Source: Rhodobacterales bacterium 32-67-9 (lineage in GTDB: Bacteria > Pseudomonadota > Alphaproteobacteria > Rhodobacterales > Rhodobacteraceae). Taken from it: 64,000 nucleotides of DNA. Location of the stretch: the NCBI GenBank assembly GCA_002280515.1, contig NCEA01000019.1, positions 1-64,000 on the forward strand. The letters run 5' to 3'. The notes under the pieces were generated by a model. The model saw only the letters and a list, made by a program, of their open reading frames with translations. It ran no database searches and was not told the origin of the DNA. Position numbers and translations under genes: made by a program. Below are positions 1-9,854 of this stretch, piece by piece. Numbering within the stretch: position 1 is the first letter of the stretch; each line of letters begins with the position of its first letter.

Positions 1-687
1 ATCATCCCGCCCGCGACCTACTGGCCCGAGATCCAGCGCATCTGCGACAAGCACGGCATCCTGCTGATCGCCGACGAGGTCATCACCGGTTTCGGCCGCA
101 CCGGCAACTGGTTCGGCAGCCAGACCTTCGGGATCAAGCCGCATATCATGACCATCGCCAAGGGCCTCTCCTCCGGCTACGCGCCGATCGGCGGTTCCAT
201 CGTCTGCGACGAGATCGCCGCAACGGTCGGCGGCGCCGGCGACTTCAACCACGGCTACACCTATTGCGGCCATCCGGTCGCAGCCTCCGTGGCATTGAAG
301 AACCTCGAGATCATGCAGGAAGAGAAGATCGTCGATCACGTGAAGAACGTGGCCCATCCCTATCTGATGGAACGCTGGAAGGCGCTGGAGGATCACCCGC
401 TGGTGGGTGAGGCCTCGCTTGTCGGGCTCATGGGCTCCATCGCGCTGACGCCGGATAAGGAAACCCGCGCCGCCTTCGCGTCCGAGGCCGGCACCGTCGG
501 CTACCGCTGCCGCGAGCGCTGCTTTGCCAACAACCTCGTGATGCGCCATGTCGGCGACCGGATGATCATCTCGCCGCCGCTCGTCATCACCCCGGCCGAG
601 ATCGACATCCTGATCGAGCGCGCGACAAAGTCGCTCGACGAATGCTATGCCGGCCTGAAGTCCGACGGGCTTCTGAAAGCGGCCTGA
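1..687 (+). CDS. Class III (SpuC-like) polyamine/omega aminotransferase, 5' truncated by window
   Basis: C-terminal 228 residues of a fold-type I, PLP-dependent class III aminotransferase; the reading frame is open from base 1, so the start lies outside the window. The motif DEVITGFGRTG is visible (codons about 25-35) and the PLP-binding lysine is in TIAKGLSSGY (codon at 160-162). The segment GDFNHGYTYCGHPVA and the tail resemble polyamine:pyruvate aminotransferases of the SpuC type as I remember them. It is followed after 10 bases by a PuuB-like oxidase, which supports a role in putrescine or other amine breakdown. Beta-alanine or taurine transaminases are the alternative; the exact substrate is inference. 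Confidence 0.85.
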   Translation: MIPPATYWPEIQRICDKHGILLIADEVITGFGRTGNWFGSQTFGIKPHIMTIAKGLSSGYAPIGGSIVCDEIAATVGGAGDFNHGYTYCGHPVAASVALKNLEIMQEEKIVDHVKNVAHPYLMERWKALEDHPLVGEASLVGLMGSIALTPDKETRAAFASEAGTVGYRCRERCFANNLVMRHVGDRMIISPPLVITPAEIDILIERATKSLDECYAGLKSDGLLKAA

Positions 688-697
688 GCGGGGCCGC

Positions 698-1996
698 ATG
701 GACATCCTGACCGCCAATGACAGGTCCGGGGAATATCCCCGGTCCTGGTATGCCGACACAGCCGAAGCGCCGGGCCCCTATCCGGCCGCCAAAGGCGCGC
801 TCACCTGCGATGTCTGCATCGTCGGCGCCGGGTTCACCGGGCTGTCGGCGGCGCTCCACCTCGCCGAACGCGGCTATGACGTGGTGCTTCTCGACGCGCA
901 CCGCGTAGGCTGGGGCGCCTCGGGGCGGAACGGCGGCCAGGTCGGGACCGGCCAGCGGCTCGACCAGGAAGAGCTTGAGAAGATCGTCGGGCAGGCCCGC
1001 GCCCGCGCGCTCTGGGATCTGTCGCAAGAGGCGGTGGCGCTGACGAAGGCGCTCGCGGCCGAACACGCGCCCGAGGCGGGCTTCGCGGACGGCATCATTC
1101 ACGCCTGCCACCGCGCGCGCCTCGTGCCCCATGCGCGCGACTATGCCGAGAAGATGGCGCGCGATTACGGCTACGACCTGATCCGCCCGCTCGGCCGGGA
1201 GGAAATGCGCCACCTCGTCGGCTCGCCCGCCTATCACGGTGGCGACATCGACATGGGCGGCGGCCACCTCCACCCCCTGCGCTACGCCTTCGGCCTCGCC
1301 CGCGCCGCGGCGGCGAAGGGCGTGCGCATCCACGAACATTCGACGGTGCGTAGGCTGAACGAAGGCACGCCCGCCGTGGTGGAGACGGACGGCGCGAAGA
1401 TCACCGCCCGCCACGTCGTCCTCGCCTGCAACGGCTATCTCGGCCATCTCAACGGCCGCACCGCCGCGCGGGTGATGCCGATCAACAACTTCATCGTCGC
1501 GACCGAGCCGATGAGCCCCGAGGCGCGCGACGCGCTCATTCGCGGCAACCACGCGGTGGCGGATTCGAAGTTCGTCATCAACTACTTCCGGTTTTCCGAG
1601 GACAACCGGCTCCTCTTCGGCGGCGCCGAAAGCTACGGCTACCGCTTCCCCGACATCGCCGCGCTGGTCAGAAAGCCGATGCTGGAGATCTATCCCCAGC
1701 TCGCGGGGGCGAAGATCACCCATGCCTGGGGCGGCACGCTCGGCATCACGCTGAACCGGATGCCGCATTTCGAACGGCTCGCCGGCAATATCCTGACCGC
1801 CTCGGGCTATTCCGGCCATGGCGTGGCGCTGGCGACACTTGGCGGCAAGCTCGCCGCCGAGGCGATTTCCGGTCAGGCGGAACGCTTCGACGTCATGGCC
1901 GGGGTTCCCATACGCCCCTTCCCCGGCGGTGTCGCGCTGCGCTGGCCGCTTCTGGTCATGGCGATGGTCTGGTTCTCGCTGCGCGACCGGCTCTGA
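698..1996 (+). CDS. FAD-dependent oxidoreductase, gamma-glutamylputrescine oxidase (PuuB)-like
   Basis: 432-residue DAO-family flavoprotein. The N-terminal Rossmann motif VGAGFTG (residues 42-48) binds FAD, followed by the Gly-rich stretch GASGRNGGQV that is typical of PuuB-type enzymes. The C terminus has GYSGHGVALATLGGKLAAEA, the usual substrate-side FAD motif of this family, and ends in a short hydrophobic segment. PuuB enzymes oxidise the amine of gamma-glutamylputrescine. The gene follows an amine aminotransferase by 10 bases, so the two probably form one operon. A PuuD-like hydrolase lies 23 kb away at 24.8 kb. The family assignment is firm; the substrate is inferred from context. Confidence 0.8.
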   Translation: MDILTANDRSGEYPRSWYADTAEAPGPYPAAKGALTCDVCIVGAGFTGLSAALHLAERGYDVVLLDAHRVGWGASGRNGGQVGTGQRLDQEELEKIVGQARARALWDLSQEAVALTKALAAEHAPEAGFADGIIHACHRARLVPHARDYAEKMARDYGYDLIRPLGREEMRHLVGSPAYHGGDIDMGGGHLHPLRYAFGLARAAAAKGVRIHEHSTVRRLNEGTPAVVETDGAKITARHVVLACNGYLGHLNGRTAARVMPINNFIVATEPMSPEARDALIRGNHAVADSKFVINYFRFSEDNRLLFGGAESYGYRFPDIAALVRKPMLEIYPQLAGAKITHAWGGTLGITLNRMPHFERLAGNILTASGYSGHGVALATLGGKLAAEAISGQAERFDVMAGVPIRPFPGGVALRWPLLVMAMVWFSLRDRL

Positions 1997-2243
1997 GGCG
2001 GCGAGCGCCGGCGGCGGCCTCTGCGACACCCGTCGTTCTCCTGCTTCATCCCTACCGGACACTCGCGCCCGCGAATTCCCTCATGGCGCGAGCTGCGCGG
2101 GGGCCGACGCCGAAAACTCCGGAAATGATCCGTCATTCCGCGAGACGGCATGCGTCCAAGGGAGTAGGTTGGTCGACGCATCATGCCAGTAGCAGAGTTC
2201 CATCGTTCCCACTCATCGCAACATCAGCCGTCGAGGTACACTC

Positions 2244-3279
2244 ATGACCGACCAGCGCTCCATCCGCACGACCAATGGCCGCCAGCGCAAATTCGACAGC
2301 GTGCTTGAGACCATCGGTGACACGCCGGTGATCCGGGTCAACAACCTCGCCACGAACGGCGTGCGCGTCTACGTCAAGGCGGAATTCTTCAATCCCGGCG
2401 GCTCCGTCAAGGACCGGCTTGCCGTCCGTCGTGGAGGCGACGAGCGGCAACACCGGCATCGGCCTTGCCATGGTCTGTGCGCAGAAGGGCTATCCGCTGG
2501 TCGTGACCATGGCCGACAGCTTCTCGATCGAGCGGCGCCGGCTGATGCGGATGCTGGGCGCCAAGGTGGTGCTGACGCCACGGGCCGAAAAGGGCATCGG
2601 CATGTACCGGAAGGCGGTCGAACTGGCCGAGGCCAACGGCTGGTTCCTCGCGCGCCAGTTCGAGACCAAGGCGAATGCGGACATTCACGAGGCGACCACG
2701 GGCCGCGAGATCGTCGCCGATTTCGATGGCGACCGGCTGGATTACCTCGTCACCGGATATGGCACCGGCGGCACCCTGACCGGCGTCGCCCGGGTGTTGC
2801 GGACGGAACGGCCGGATACGAAGATCGTTCTGGCAGAGCCGGCGAACGCCGCCCTGCTGAGCAGCGGCGAGGCGCAGGCGCGCGATGCCAACGGCGCGCC
2901 GGCCGCCAGCCACGGCGCCTGGGAACCGCATCCGATCCAGGGCTGGACACCGGATTTCATTCCGCTCGTGTTGCAGGACGGCGTCGATCACAAGGCCTAT
3001 GACGACCTGATCGCCGTGCCCGGCCCGGAAGGCATCGCCTGGGCGCAGAAGCTGGCCCGGAGCGAGGGCATCCTGACCGGCATCTCGGGCGGGGCGACAT
3101 TCGCCGTCGCGATGCGGCTGGCGGAACAGGCCGAGCCGGGCTCGGTCATCCTCTGCATGTTGCCCGACACCGGAGAGCGGTACCTCTCCACCCCGCTCTT
3201 CGAGTCCATCGAACCGGAGATGGACGCCGAGGAGCGGGCGATTTCGCAATCGACGCCCGGCTACCAGATGCCGGCCTGA
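2244..3279 (+). pseudogene. Cysteine synthase gene broken by short deletion and frameshift
   Basis: The start at 2244 has an upstream GAGG. The first frame encodes the N terminus of a cysteine synthase/O-acetylserine sulfhydrylase up to GGSVKDRLA (about 2398-2424), including the PLP lysine motif. The rest, from VVEATSGNTGIGLA (about 2428) to the stop at 3279, lies in a different frame. In family members these two motifs are separated by about 18 residues; here only 4 bases separate them, implying a net loss of about 50 bases, which is out of frame. The downstream half keeps GYGTGGT and GISGGATFA. A TTG at 2419 could start the second half, but that piece would lack the active-site lysine. Either a real pseudogene or an assembly error. 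Confidence 0.8.
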
Positions 3280-3345
3280 CGCGGGGGAACGGCTGCGGCG
3301 CGAACCGGGACGGCAAAGCCGGCCGAACTGCCTTCGAAACCCCAG

Positions 3346-4686
3346 CTAGAGCGCCGGCCCCGGCGCGATCCGGGTGCCGTCGCTGAAGCGCGACAGCCGG
3401 AACCGCGCGAGGTCGTGGCCGGGCGCCCTGCCCTCGACCAGATCGGCGACGACGCGGCCGATGCCGGGGCCGATGCCGAAGCCGTGGCCGGACATGCCGG
3501 TCGCGATGGTGAGGCCTGGCAGCGCCGCCGCGTGGTCGATCACCGGCACCACGTCGGGCATCGTGTCGATCATCCCCGCCCAGGCGGTGGCGATCCCGGG
3601 TCGGCCGAGCGCCGGGAAGGCGGCGGCGAAGCGGGTCCGCAAGCGCTCGATCTCGGCCCGGTTGGGTGCCGGGTTGAGGATGCGCGCATGTTCGAACGGG
3701 CTCCGCGCGTCCGCCGACCAGCGTCGCCGCGTGGTCCAGGCGTCCGGGTAGTGCTTTGGCGCGATAGGCAGGAAGCGGGTGCCGGAAATGTCCTTGCGGA
3801 TCTGCGGCCAGAAGGCGCGCATGTGCCGGAACGCGTCCGGGCCGATGAAGAATTCGTGGAAATGGCCGGGGGCGAGCGTGTAGCCGCCATCCAGCCGCCT
3901 GCGTATCGCAAAATGGCTGTCGGCGGCGGCACCGGAAAACACCTCTGCCATCGGGGCGGTGGCGGCCACCGTGGCGCGGACCGAAAGCTGCGGAATCGAC
4001 ACCCCGTGCGCCCGGGCGAGGAGCGAGGACCATGCGCCCCCGGCCAGCACCACCCGGTCGGCCGAGATGCGGCCCATTTCGGTCACCACGCCCCTGACCT
4101 GCCCGGCGGCGATGTCGAGCGCCCGCACCGCGCAATTCTCGACGATCGTCGCACCGGTGGCGGCCGCCGCCGCGGCCAGACGTGGCACCGCGACCCAGGG
4201 TTCGGCCCGCGCGTCAGACGCCGTCCATATTCCGCCGACCCAGCCCGCCGCGTTGGGCAGCAACGCGGCGAGGTCGGCCCGGCCAAGAAGCCGGGTGTCG
4301 AGCCCGTGCGCCTTCGCGTGGACCATCCAGCCCTCGAACTCCGCCATGTCCTTCGCCCCGTTCGCGGCATAGAGGACACCGGTCTGGCGAAAGCCGAGGT
4401 CGGCCCCGGCCTCCGCCTCCAGCCCCTTCCAGATCGCGAGCGCTTCGATCATGATCGGCAGTTCGGCCGGATCGCGGCCCTGCTGGCGGACCCAGCCCCA
4501 GTTTCGGCTCGACTGTTCGCCGGCGATGCGGCCCTTTTCGCACAAGGTGACCTTGACGCCGCGCTTTGCGAGGAACCACGCCGTCATCACGCCGATGACG
4601 CCGCCGCCGATCACCACGACATCGCTGGCCGCCGGCACGGGGCCGGAGAAGCGCACCGGACTCGCTTCGGAAATCGGGAAGGTCAT
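3346..4686 (-). CDS. FAD-dependent amino acid oxidase/dehydrogenase-like protein
   Basis: 446-residue DAO-superfamily flavoprotein. The dinucleotide-binding motif IGGGVIG sits at residues 26-32, followed by LCEKGRIAGEQSSRNWGWVR, typical of DadA/glycine-oxidase-like enzymes. The C-terminal motif MSGHGFGIGPGIG closes the FAD site. The reading frame runs open further upstream, but the start at 4686 is chosen because its ATG overlaps the stop of the argE-like gene (ATGA), giving translational coupling. Together with the deacylase it probably releases and oxidises an amino acid, perhaps a D-amino acid; this is inference. It is transcribed away from a peptide ABC importer. Confidence 0.8.
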   Translation of the reverse strand: MTFPISEASPVRFSGPVPAASDVVVIGGGVIGVMTAWFLAKRGVKVTLCEKGRIAGEQSSRNWGWVRQQGRDPAELPIMIEALAIWKGLEAEAGADLGFRQTGVLYAANGAKDMAEFEGWMVHAKAHGLDTRLLGRADLAALLPNAAGWVGGIWTASDARAEPWVAVPRLAAAAAATGATIVENCAVRALDIAAGQVRGVVTEMGRISADRVVLAGGAWSSLLARAHGVSIPQLSVRATVAATAPMAEVFSGAAADSHFAIRRRLDGGYTLAPGHFHEFFIGPDAFRHMRAFWPQIRKDISGTRFLPIAPKHYPDAWTTRRRWSADARSPFEHARILNPAPNRAEIERLRTRFAAAFPALGRPGIATAWAGMIDTMPDVVPVIDHAAALPGLTIATGMSGHGFGIGPGIGRVVADLVEGRAPGHDLARFRLSRFSDGTRIAPGPAL

Positions 4687-5846
4687 CGCGAAAGCCCTGA
4701 CACCAGATCCTGCATGAATCGCCACCCCGCCTTGAATTCCGCGATCTCGATGAACTCGTCGGCCTGATGCGCCTGGGCGATGTCGCCCGGCCCGCAGACC
4801 ACGGTCGAATAGCCCGCCTTCTGGAAATGCCCCGCCTCGGTCCCGTAGCTGACGACATGGGTGGCGTTGTCGCCGGTCAGGGCACGGGCCAGTCTCTCGG
4901 CTTCGCCGCCGGCTTCGGGCACGAGCGGCGGCACGTCGAACCGGCGGATCAGGGCGATGCCGGCCTCGGGACGCACCGCCTTCATCGCGGCCTCGACCTC
5001 GGCCACGGCGGCCTCGTAGGCGGCGGCCCAGGCCTCGCCGTCCTCGCCCGGGACGACGCGGAAATCGAGACCCATGCGGCAATGTTCGGCGGTGATGTTG
5101 TGGGCCGTCCCGCCCTCGATCTGGCCGACATGGACCGTCGTCCACGGCGGGTCGAAGACCGCCGCCAGCGGCCCGGGCGCCTTGGCGCGGTTCTCGGCAT
5201 TGCGGGCATTCGCCCAGACGATCAGCTTCGCCGCCTCCATCACCGCGTTGACGCCCTCGTGCATCATCGAGGAATGAACCGGAAAGCCCTTGAGCCGGGT
5301 GTCGTAGCCGATCCCGCCCTTGTGGCCGGTGACGACCTTCATCCGCGACGGCTCTCCCACGATCACCGCCGCCGCCTTCGGCGCACGTGCCGCCATCTCG
5401 TCCACCATCGGGATGCAGCCGGCGCAACCGACCTCCTCGTCGATGGACAGCGCGATCTGCAGGGGCCGCTTCACCCCCGCCGCCAGCGCCAGCGGCACGG
5501 CGGCAAGCGCGAGCGCGTCGAAGCCCTTCATGTCGCAGGTGCCGCGCCCGTAAAGCCGGCCGCCGCGTTCCGTCACCGTCCAGGGGTCGCTCGACCAGCT
5601 CTGGCCATCGACCGGCACCACGTCGGTATGGCCCGAGAGGATCACGCCGCCCTCCACGTCCGGCCCGATCGACGCCCAGAGGTTGGCCTTCGTTCCCTCG
5701 GCATTCAAGACCCGGTACGCGGTGACACCGAAGCCGGCGAGGTAATCCTCGACCCAGTCGACGAGAGCGAGATTGCTGTCGCGGCTCACCGTCGGGAACG
5801 CCACGAGCCGTTCCAGTATCCGCCGCGCCTCAGCGATCGTGCCCAT
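4683..5846 (-). CDS. argE: Acetylornithine deacetylase-like M20 amidohydrolase (ArgE family)
   Basis: 387-residue M20 metallopeptidase that hydrolyses N-acyl amino acids. Metal-site residues are visible: H73 in SGHTDVV, bridging D105 in GRGTCDMKG, the catalytic E137 with E138 in IDEEVGC, E165 in VGEPS, and a late His in GTEAGHF. Length and motifs fit ArgE (N-acetylornithine deacetylase). However, the gene is not near other arginine genes: it is coupled by ATGA to a FAD oxidase and is divergent from a peptide importer. A catabolic deacylase acting on an N-acyl amino acid is therefore as likely as a biosynthetic ArgE. Confidence 0.82.
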   Translation of the reverse strand: MGTIAEARRILERLVAFPTVSRDSNLALVDWVEDYLAGFGVTAYRVLNAEGTKANLWASIGPDVEGGVILSGHTDVVPVDGQSWSSDPWTVTERGGRLYGRGTCDMKGFDALALAAVPLALAAGVKRPLQIALSIDEEVGCAGCIPMVDEMAARAPKAAAVIVGEPSRMKVVTGHKGGIGYDTRLKGFPVHSSMMHEGVNAVMEAAKLIVWANARNAENRAKAPGPLAAVFDPPWTTVHVGQIEGGTAHNITAEHCRMGLDFRVVPGEDGEAWAAAYEAAVAEVEAAMKAVRPEAGIALIRRFDVPPLVPEAGGEAERLARALTGDNATHVVSYGTEAGHFQKAGYSTVVCGPGDIAQAHQADEFIEIAEFKAGWRFMQDLVSGLSR

Positions 5847-5905
5847 TTCATTTCCCCTTGTTTCGCTCCGCGACCCTGACCGCGCCGCCCCGGCTGGTCA
5901 AGAGG

Positions 5906-5940
5906 CGGCGATCTGCCGGGTTTCGCCGGCGATCTGCCGG
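5906..5940. promoter_or_regulatory. Direct repeat, possible operator between divergent catabolic operons
   Basis: The 14-mer CGGCGATCTGCCGG occurs at 5906-5919 and again at 5927-5940, a 21-bp period, about two helical turns. It lies in the 221-base gap between the divergent argE-like and ABC-importer genes. Each copy contains the short inverted halves CCGG/CCGG-like. A weak promoter for the importer may follow (TTGCCG at 5974-5979, TAACAC at 5996-6001, 16-bp spacer). A role in regulation is inferred only from position and spacing. Confidence 0.4.
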
Positions 5941-6067
5941 AAATTACCCACCGGAACGCGACAGAATTCGGTGTTGCCGGATGGCCGAAAATGGCTAACA
6001 CTCGGGGGCGGATAACCGGCACAAGACCGGCAAAACAAAACGATAATAATCCGACTGGGAGCTATAT

Positions 6068-7069
6068 ATGCCCGATGGGGCCATGCCCGTCCTTGACGTC
6101 AAGGGCCTGAAAACCGTTTTCAGGACTCGCGGCGGCGAAGTTCATGCTGTCAATTCCGTCAGTTTCGACCTCAAGCCCGGCGAGCTTCTCGGCGTGGTCG
6201 GCGAAAGCGGCTCGGGCAAGTCGGTGACGATGATGTCGCTGATCGGGCTTCTGCCGTCGCCTCCGGCCGATGTCCGCGACGGGCAGGTTCTGTTCGGCGG
6301 CGAGGATCTTCTGAAATGCTCGCAAGAGCATCTGCGCGAGGTGCGCGGCGCCGATATCGGCTTCATCTTCCAGGACCCGATGACCTCGCTCAACCCAGTC
6401 TTCACAGTCGGCTTCCAGATCATGGAGCCGTTGCGCAAACACATGGGGATGGACAAGCCCACGGCGCGCAAACGGGCGCGGGAGCTTCTGGAACTGGTCG
6501 GCATTCCCGACGCGGCGCGCCGGCTGAACGACTATCCGCACCAGTTCTCGGGCGGCATGCGGCAACGGGTGATGATCGCCATCGCGCTGGCCTGCGATCC
6601 CAAGGTGCTGATCGCGGACGAGCCGACGACGGCGCTCGACGTGACGATCCAGGCGCAGATTCTCGAACTGGTGCGCGACCTGCGGCAAAAGCTCGGCATG
6701 GCGATCGTCTGGATCACCCACGACCTCGGCGTCATCGCCGGCATCGCCGACCGGGTCATCGTGATGTATGGCGGCCAGATCGTCGAACAGGCCCCGGCGA
6801 AGGAGCTGTTTCACAATCCGCGCCATCCCTATACCCGCGCGCTTTTGAAGACGATTCCCTCGGTGCGCGGCCAGCGCGCCGAAAAGCTCAACGTGATCGA
6901 GGGCCAGCCGCCGATCCTGACCGAGGCGCCCACGGCCTGCGCGTTCCGCCGCCGCTGCCCGCATGCGTTCGAGCGGTGCGAGCGCGAAAACCCCCTCCGC
7001 CGCCCGGTCGGCCCCGGCCATGACGCCGCCTGTTTCTGGAACCCCGAGACCGGAGCCGCCCATGCTTGA
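6068..7069 (+). CDS. Peptide ABC transporter ATP-binding protein, DppD/OppD type
   Basis: 333-residue ATPase of a di/oligopeptide importer acting at the inner face of the membrane. Walker A GESGSGKS is at residues 45-52, followed by the signature FSGGMRQR and Walker [13 protein letters not shown]. The C-terminal oligopeptide-type extension carries three cysteines in [14 protein letters not shown], a pattern linked in this family to an iron-sulfur cluster. GGGAG at 6056-6060 region precedes the ATG by six bases; a second in-frame ATG lies at 6083. First gene of a five-gene operon; its end overlaps the next gene by 8 bases. Confidence 0.92.
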   Translation: MPDGAMPVLDVKGLKTVFRTRGGEVHAVNSVSFDLKPGELLGVVGESGSGKSVTMMSLIGLLPSPPADVRDGQVLFGGEDLLKCSQEHLREVRGADIGFIFQDPMTSLNPVFTVGFQIMEPLRKHMGMDKPTARKRARELLELVGIPDAARRLNDYPHQFSGGMRQRVMIAIALACDPKVLIADEPTTALDVTIQAQILELVRDLRQKLGMAIVWITHDLGVIAGIADRVIVMYGGQIVEQAPAKELFHNPRHPYTRALLKTIPSVRGQRAEKLNVIEGQPPILTEAPTACAFRRRCPHAFERCERENPLRRPVGPGHDAACFWNPETGAAHA

Positions 7070-8126
7070 CGCCGCGCCGCAGACCGGCCGCAGGAAGCTC
7101 GTCGAGGTGGCGGGGCTCAAGATGTATTTCCCGATCACCGCCGGCATCTTCCGCACCAAGGTCGGCGACGTGAAGGCGGTCGATAACGTCTCCTTCGACA
7201 TCTACGAGGGCGAGACGCTCGGCCTCGTCGGCGAATCTGGCTGCGGCAAGTCCACCTGCGGACGGGTGATCCTCAGGCTTTACGACCCCACCGCAGGTTC
7301 GATCCGCATCGACGGGCGCGAGATCGCCGCCTCGGCCCAGTCCGATCTGCGCACCATGCGCCCGACGATGCAGATGGTGTTCCAGGACCCGCAGGCGAGC
7401 CTCAATCCCCGCATGACCGTCGCCGCGATCATCGGCGAACCGCTTGAAGAGCACACGAATCTGTCGAAGGCCGAGAAGCTCGCGCGGATCTACGAGTTGA
7501 TGGACCAGGTCGGGCTGAACCGAAATTTCGCCAACCGTTACCCGCACGAGTTTTCGGGCGGCCAGCGCCAGCGGATCGGCATCGCCCGCGCCCTCGCGCT
7601 CAACCCGAAATTCATCGTCTGCGACGAGCCGATCGCCGCACTCGACGTCTCGATCCAGGCCCAGGTGGTGAACCTTCTGGAGGAATTGCAGGACCGGCTC
7701 GGCCTGACCTACCTCTTCATCAGCCACGACCTCTCGATGGTGCGGCACATCGCCGACCGGGTCGCGGTGATGTATCTCGGCCAGATCGCGGAACTGGCGC
7801 CGCGCGACGACCTCTACGCGACGCCGCTTCACCCCTATACGCAGGCACTCCTCTCCGCCGTGCCGGAACCCGATCCGGACGTGGAGACCGAACGCGGCCG
7901 GATCATCCTGACCGGCGACGTGCCCTCGCCCGCCAACCCGCCGGAGGGCTGCAACTTCTGCACCCGCTGCCCGAAGGTGATGGAGATCTGCAAGACGGTG
8001 GAACCCGCCTTCCGCGAGGTGGCGCCGGGACGCTTCACCGCCTGCCACCTTTACGACGACACCAAGACGACCGCCGGGGTAACGGCGGCTTACGAGGCAT
8101 CAAAGAGCATCCAACAAGGAGTCTGA
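7062..8126 (+). CDS. Peptide ABC transporter ATP-binding protein, DppF/OppF type
   Basis: 354-residue second ATPase of the importer, pairing with the preceding subunit. Walker A GESGCGKS (residues 57-64), signature FSGGQRQR and Walker [15 protein letters not shown] are intact, and a C-terminal [14 protein letters not shown] cysteine cluster is present. The frame is open from 6963, but the ATG at 7062 is preferred because it overlaps the previous stop codon (ATGCTTGA) and begins close to the conserved ATPase start. The solute-binding protein gene follows after a single base. Confidence 0.92.
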   Translation: MLDAAPQTGRRKLVEVAGLKMYFPITAGIFRTKVGDVKAVDNVSFDIYEGETLGLVGESGCGKSTCGRVILRLYDPTAGSIRIDGREIAASAQSDLRTMRPTMQMVFQDPQASLNPRMTVAAIIGEPLEEHTNLSKAEKLARIYELMDQVGLNRNFANRYPHEFSGGQRQRIGIARALALNPKFIVCDEPIAALDVSIQAQVVNLLEELQDRLGLTYLFISHDLSMVRHIADRVAVMYLGQIAELAPRDDLYATPLHPYTQALLSAVPEPDPDVETERGRIILTGDVPSPANPPEGCNFCTRCPKVMEICKTVEPAFREVAPGRFTACHLYDDTKTTAGVTAAYEASKSIQQGV

Positions 8127-8127
8127 A

Positions 8128-9831
8128 ATGAAATTGAGAACAGCCCTACTGGGCGCAGCGGCGTCCTTCGCGCTGGCCCCCGCGGCCTTCGCGGAACGCG
8201 GTGCGGACGGCCATGTCAACATCATCTACTGGCAGGCGCCGTCGATCCTGAACCCGTATCTCTCGTCCGGCACCAAGGACGTGGAATCCGCGTCGATGAT
8301 TCTCGAGCCGCTCGCCGGCTTCGACGAGAAGGGCGAGCTTTTCGCGCGCCTCGCCGAGGATGTGCCGACGCTCGCCAATGGCGGCGTGTCCGAGGATCTC
8401 ACGACGATCACCTGGAAGCTGAAGCCGGGCCTTCTCTGGTCCGACGGGTCGGCGGTGACCTCGGCCGACGTGATCTTTTCTTATGAATACTGCACCCACC
8501 CCGAAGGCGGCTGCTCGCAGGCGGCGCGTTACGAAGGCATCGACAAGGTCGAGGCGGTGGACGACCTGACCGTGAAGGTCACCTTCACGGCGCCGAAACC
8601 CAACCCCTACAACGCCTTCGTCGGCTCCACCTCGCCGATCATCCAGAAGGCGCAATTCGCCGACTGCCTTGGCGCGGCGGCCCAGCAGTGCACCGACGCC
8701 AACTTCGGCCCGATCGGCACCGGCCCGTTCCGCGTCACCGAGTTCAAGCCGAATGACGTGATCTCGATGGAGGCCAACCCGAACTACCGCGATCCGGCGA
8801 AGCCGGCCTTCGCCACCGTCACCTTCAAGGGCGGCGGCGACGCGGCGGCGGCGGGCCGCGCGGTGCTTGAGACCGGCGAGTTCGACTATGCCTGGAACCT
8901 CCAGCTCGCGCCCGACGTCCTCGCGGGCATGGCCGCAGCCGGCAAGGGCACGGTCATCAACGCCTTCGGCACGCTGGTCGAGCGGATCGAGATGAACATG
9001 ACCGATCCCTCGCCCGACCTAGCGGAAGGCGAGCGTTCGACGGTGAAGCACGCGCATCCGATCCTGTCGGACATGAAGGTGCGCAAGGCGCTCAGCATGG
9101 CGATCGACCGCGAGCTTCTGGTCGAAGTGGGCTACGGCTCTGCCGGTCGGGCGACCTGCAACCTCGTACCCGCGCCGGAGATGTTCGCCTCCGACAACAC
9201 CGAGTGCCTGACCCAGGACGTCGAAGGCGCCAAGGCGCTTCTCGACGAAGCCGGCTGGACCGACAGCGACGGCGACGGGGTCCGCGACAAGGACGGCAAG
9301 AAGCTCGCCCTGCTCTACCAGACCTCGACCAACGCGGTGCGCCAGGACTTCCAGGCGCTGATCAAGCAGTGGTGGTCGGAAATCGGGGTCGAGACGGAGC
9401 TGAAGAACGTCGATGCCTCGGTCTTCTTCGGCGGCGATCCCGGCAGCCCGGACACGTTCCAGAAGTTCTATGCCGACGTCGAGATGTATGCCAACAACTT
9501 CGACGGCACCGACCCCGAGCCCTACCTGTCGCAATACCTCTGCGACAAGATTCCGGGCCCGGACAACGGCTGGCAGGGCGAGAACATCAACCGCTACTGC
9601 AACCCGGAATACGACGCGCTCGTCGCCGAGCTTGCCAAGACCGGCGAGATCGAAAAGCGCGCCGAGATTGCCAAGAAGCTCAACGACATGCTCACCAAGG
9701 ACAGCTACACCATCGTGGCGCTGGTCGATCGCGGCCGCAACTCGGCGCATTCGAACACGCTCGGCGGTGTGGTCCTGAACACCTGGGACAGCGAGCTGTG
9801 GAACACCTCGGACTGGTTCCGCGTCAAGTGA
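8128..9831 (+). CDS. Periplasmic peptide-binding protein, SBP family 5
   Basis: 567-residue extracellular solute-binding protein of the peptide/nickel family (SBP_bac_5). A Sec signal peptide spans residues 1-22, with probable cleavage after AFA. The mature protein has the family features: an early ILNPYLSSG segment, LAEDVPTL and WSDGSAVTSADVIFSYE. An Asp-rich calcium-like loop DSDGDGVRDKDGK lies near residue 385. It captures the substrate for the two ATPases before it and the two permeases after it. It sits inside the operon and is followed by a strong terminator hairpin that may raise its level over the permeases. Confidence 0.92.
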   Translation: MKLRTALLGAAASFALAPAAFAERGADGHVNIIYWQAPSILNPYLSSGTKDVESASMILEPLAGFDEKGELFARLAEDVPTLANGGVSEDLTTITWKLKPGLLWSDGSAVTSADVIFSYEYCTHPEGGCSQAARYEGIDKVEAVDDLTVKVTFTAPKPNPYNAFVGSTSPIIQKAQFADCLGAAAQQCTDANFGPIGTGPFRVTEFKPNDVISMEANPNYRDPAKPAFATVTFKGGGDAAAAGRAVLETGEFDYAWNLQLAPDVLAGMAAAGKGTVINAFGTLVERIEMNMTDPSPDLAEGERSTVKHAHPILSDMKVRKALSMAIDRELLVEVGYGSAGRATCNLVPAPEMFASDNTECLTQDVEGAKALLDEAGWTDSDGDGVRDKDGKKLALLYQTSTNAVRQDFQALIKQWWSEIGVETELKNVDASVFFGGDPGSPDTFQKFYADVEMYANNFDGTDPEPYLSQYLCDKIPGPDNGWQGENINRYCNPEYDALVAELAKTGEIEKRAEIAKKLNDMLTKDSYTIVALVDRGRNSAHSNTLGGVVLNTWDSELWNTSDWFRVK

Positions 9832-9848
9832 TCCGTCGCTGACGGATC
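9830..9848 (+). repeat. Short hairpin overlapping the stop codon of the binding-protein gene
   Basis: GATCCGTC (9830-9837) and GACGGATC (9841-9848) form an 8-bp stem with a 3-base loop. The stem includes part of the TGA stop at 9829-9831. It lies directly upstream of the stronger terminator hairpin at 9855, so the two may jointly stabilise the 3' end of a short dppD-dppF-SBP transcript. Confidence 0.5.
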
Positions 9849-9854
9849 GCCCCA

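Noticed and set aside
2419-3279. Functional cysteine synthase starting at the TTG at 2419
   Set aside because: It would lack the N-terminal domain and the PLP lysine motif GGSVKDR, which lies in the other frame just upstream.
3346-5427. Single 693-residue protein joining the FAD oxidase to an upstream extension
   Set aside because: The frame is open into the argE-like gene, but the upstream part is low-complexity and the ATG at 4686 overlaps the argE-like stop, which is the normal coupling arrangement.
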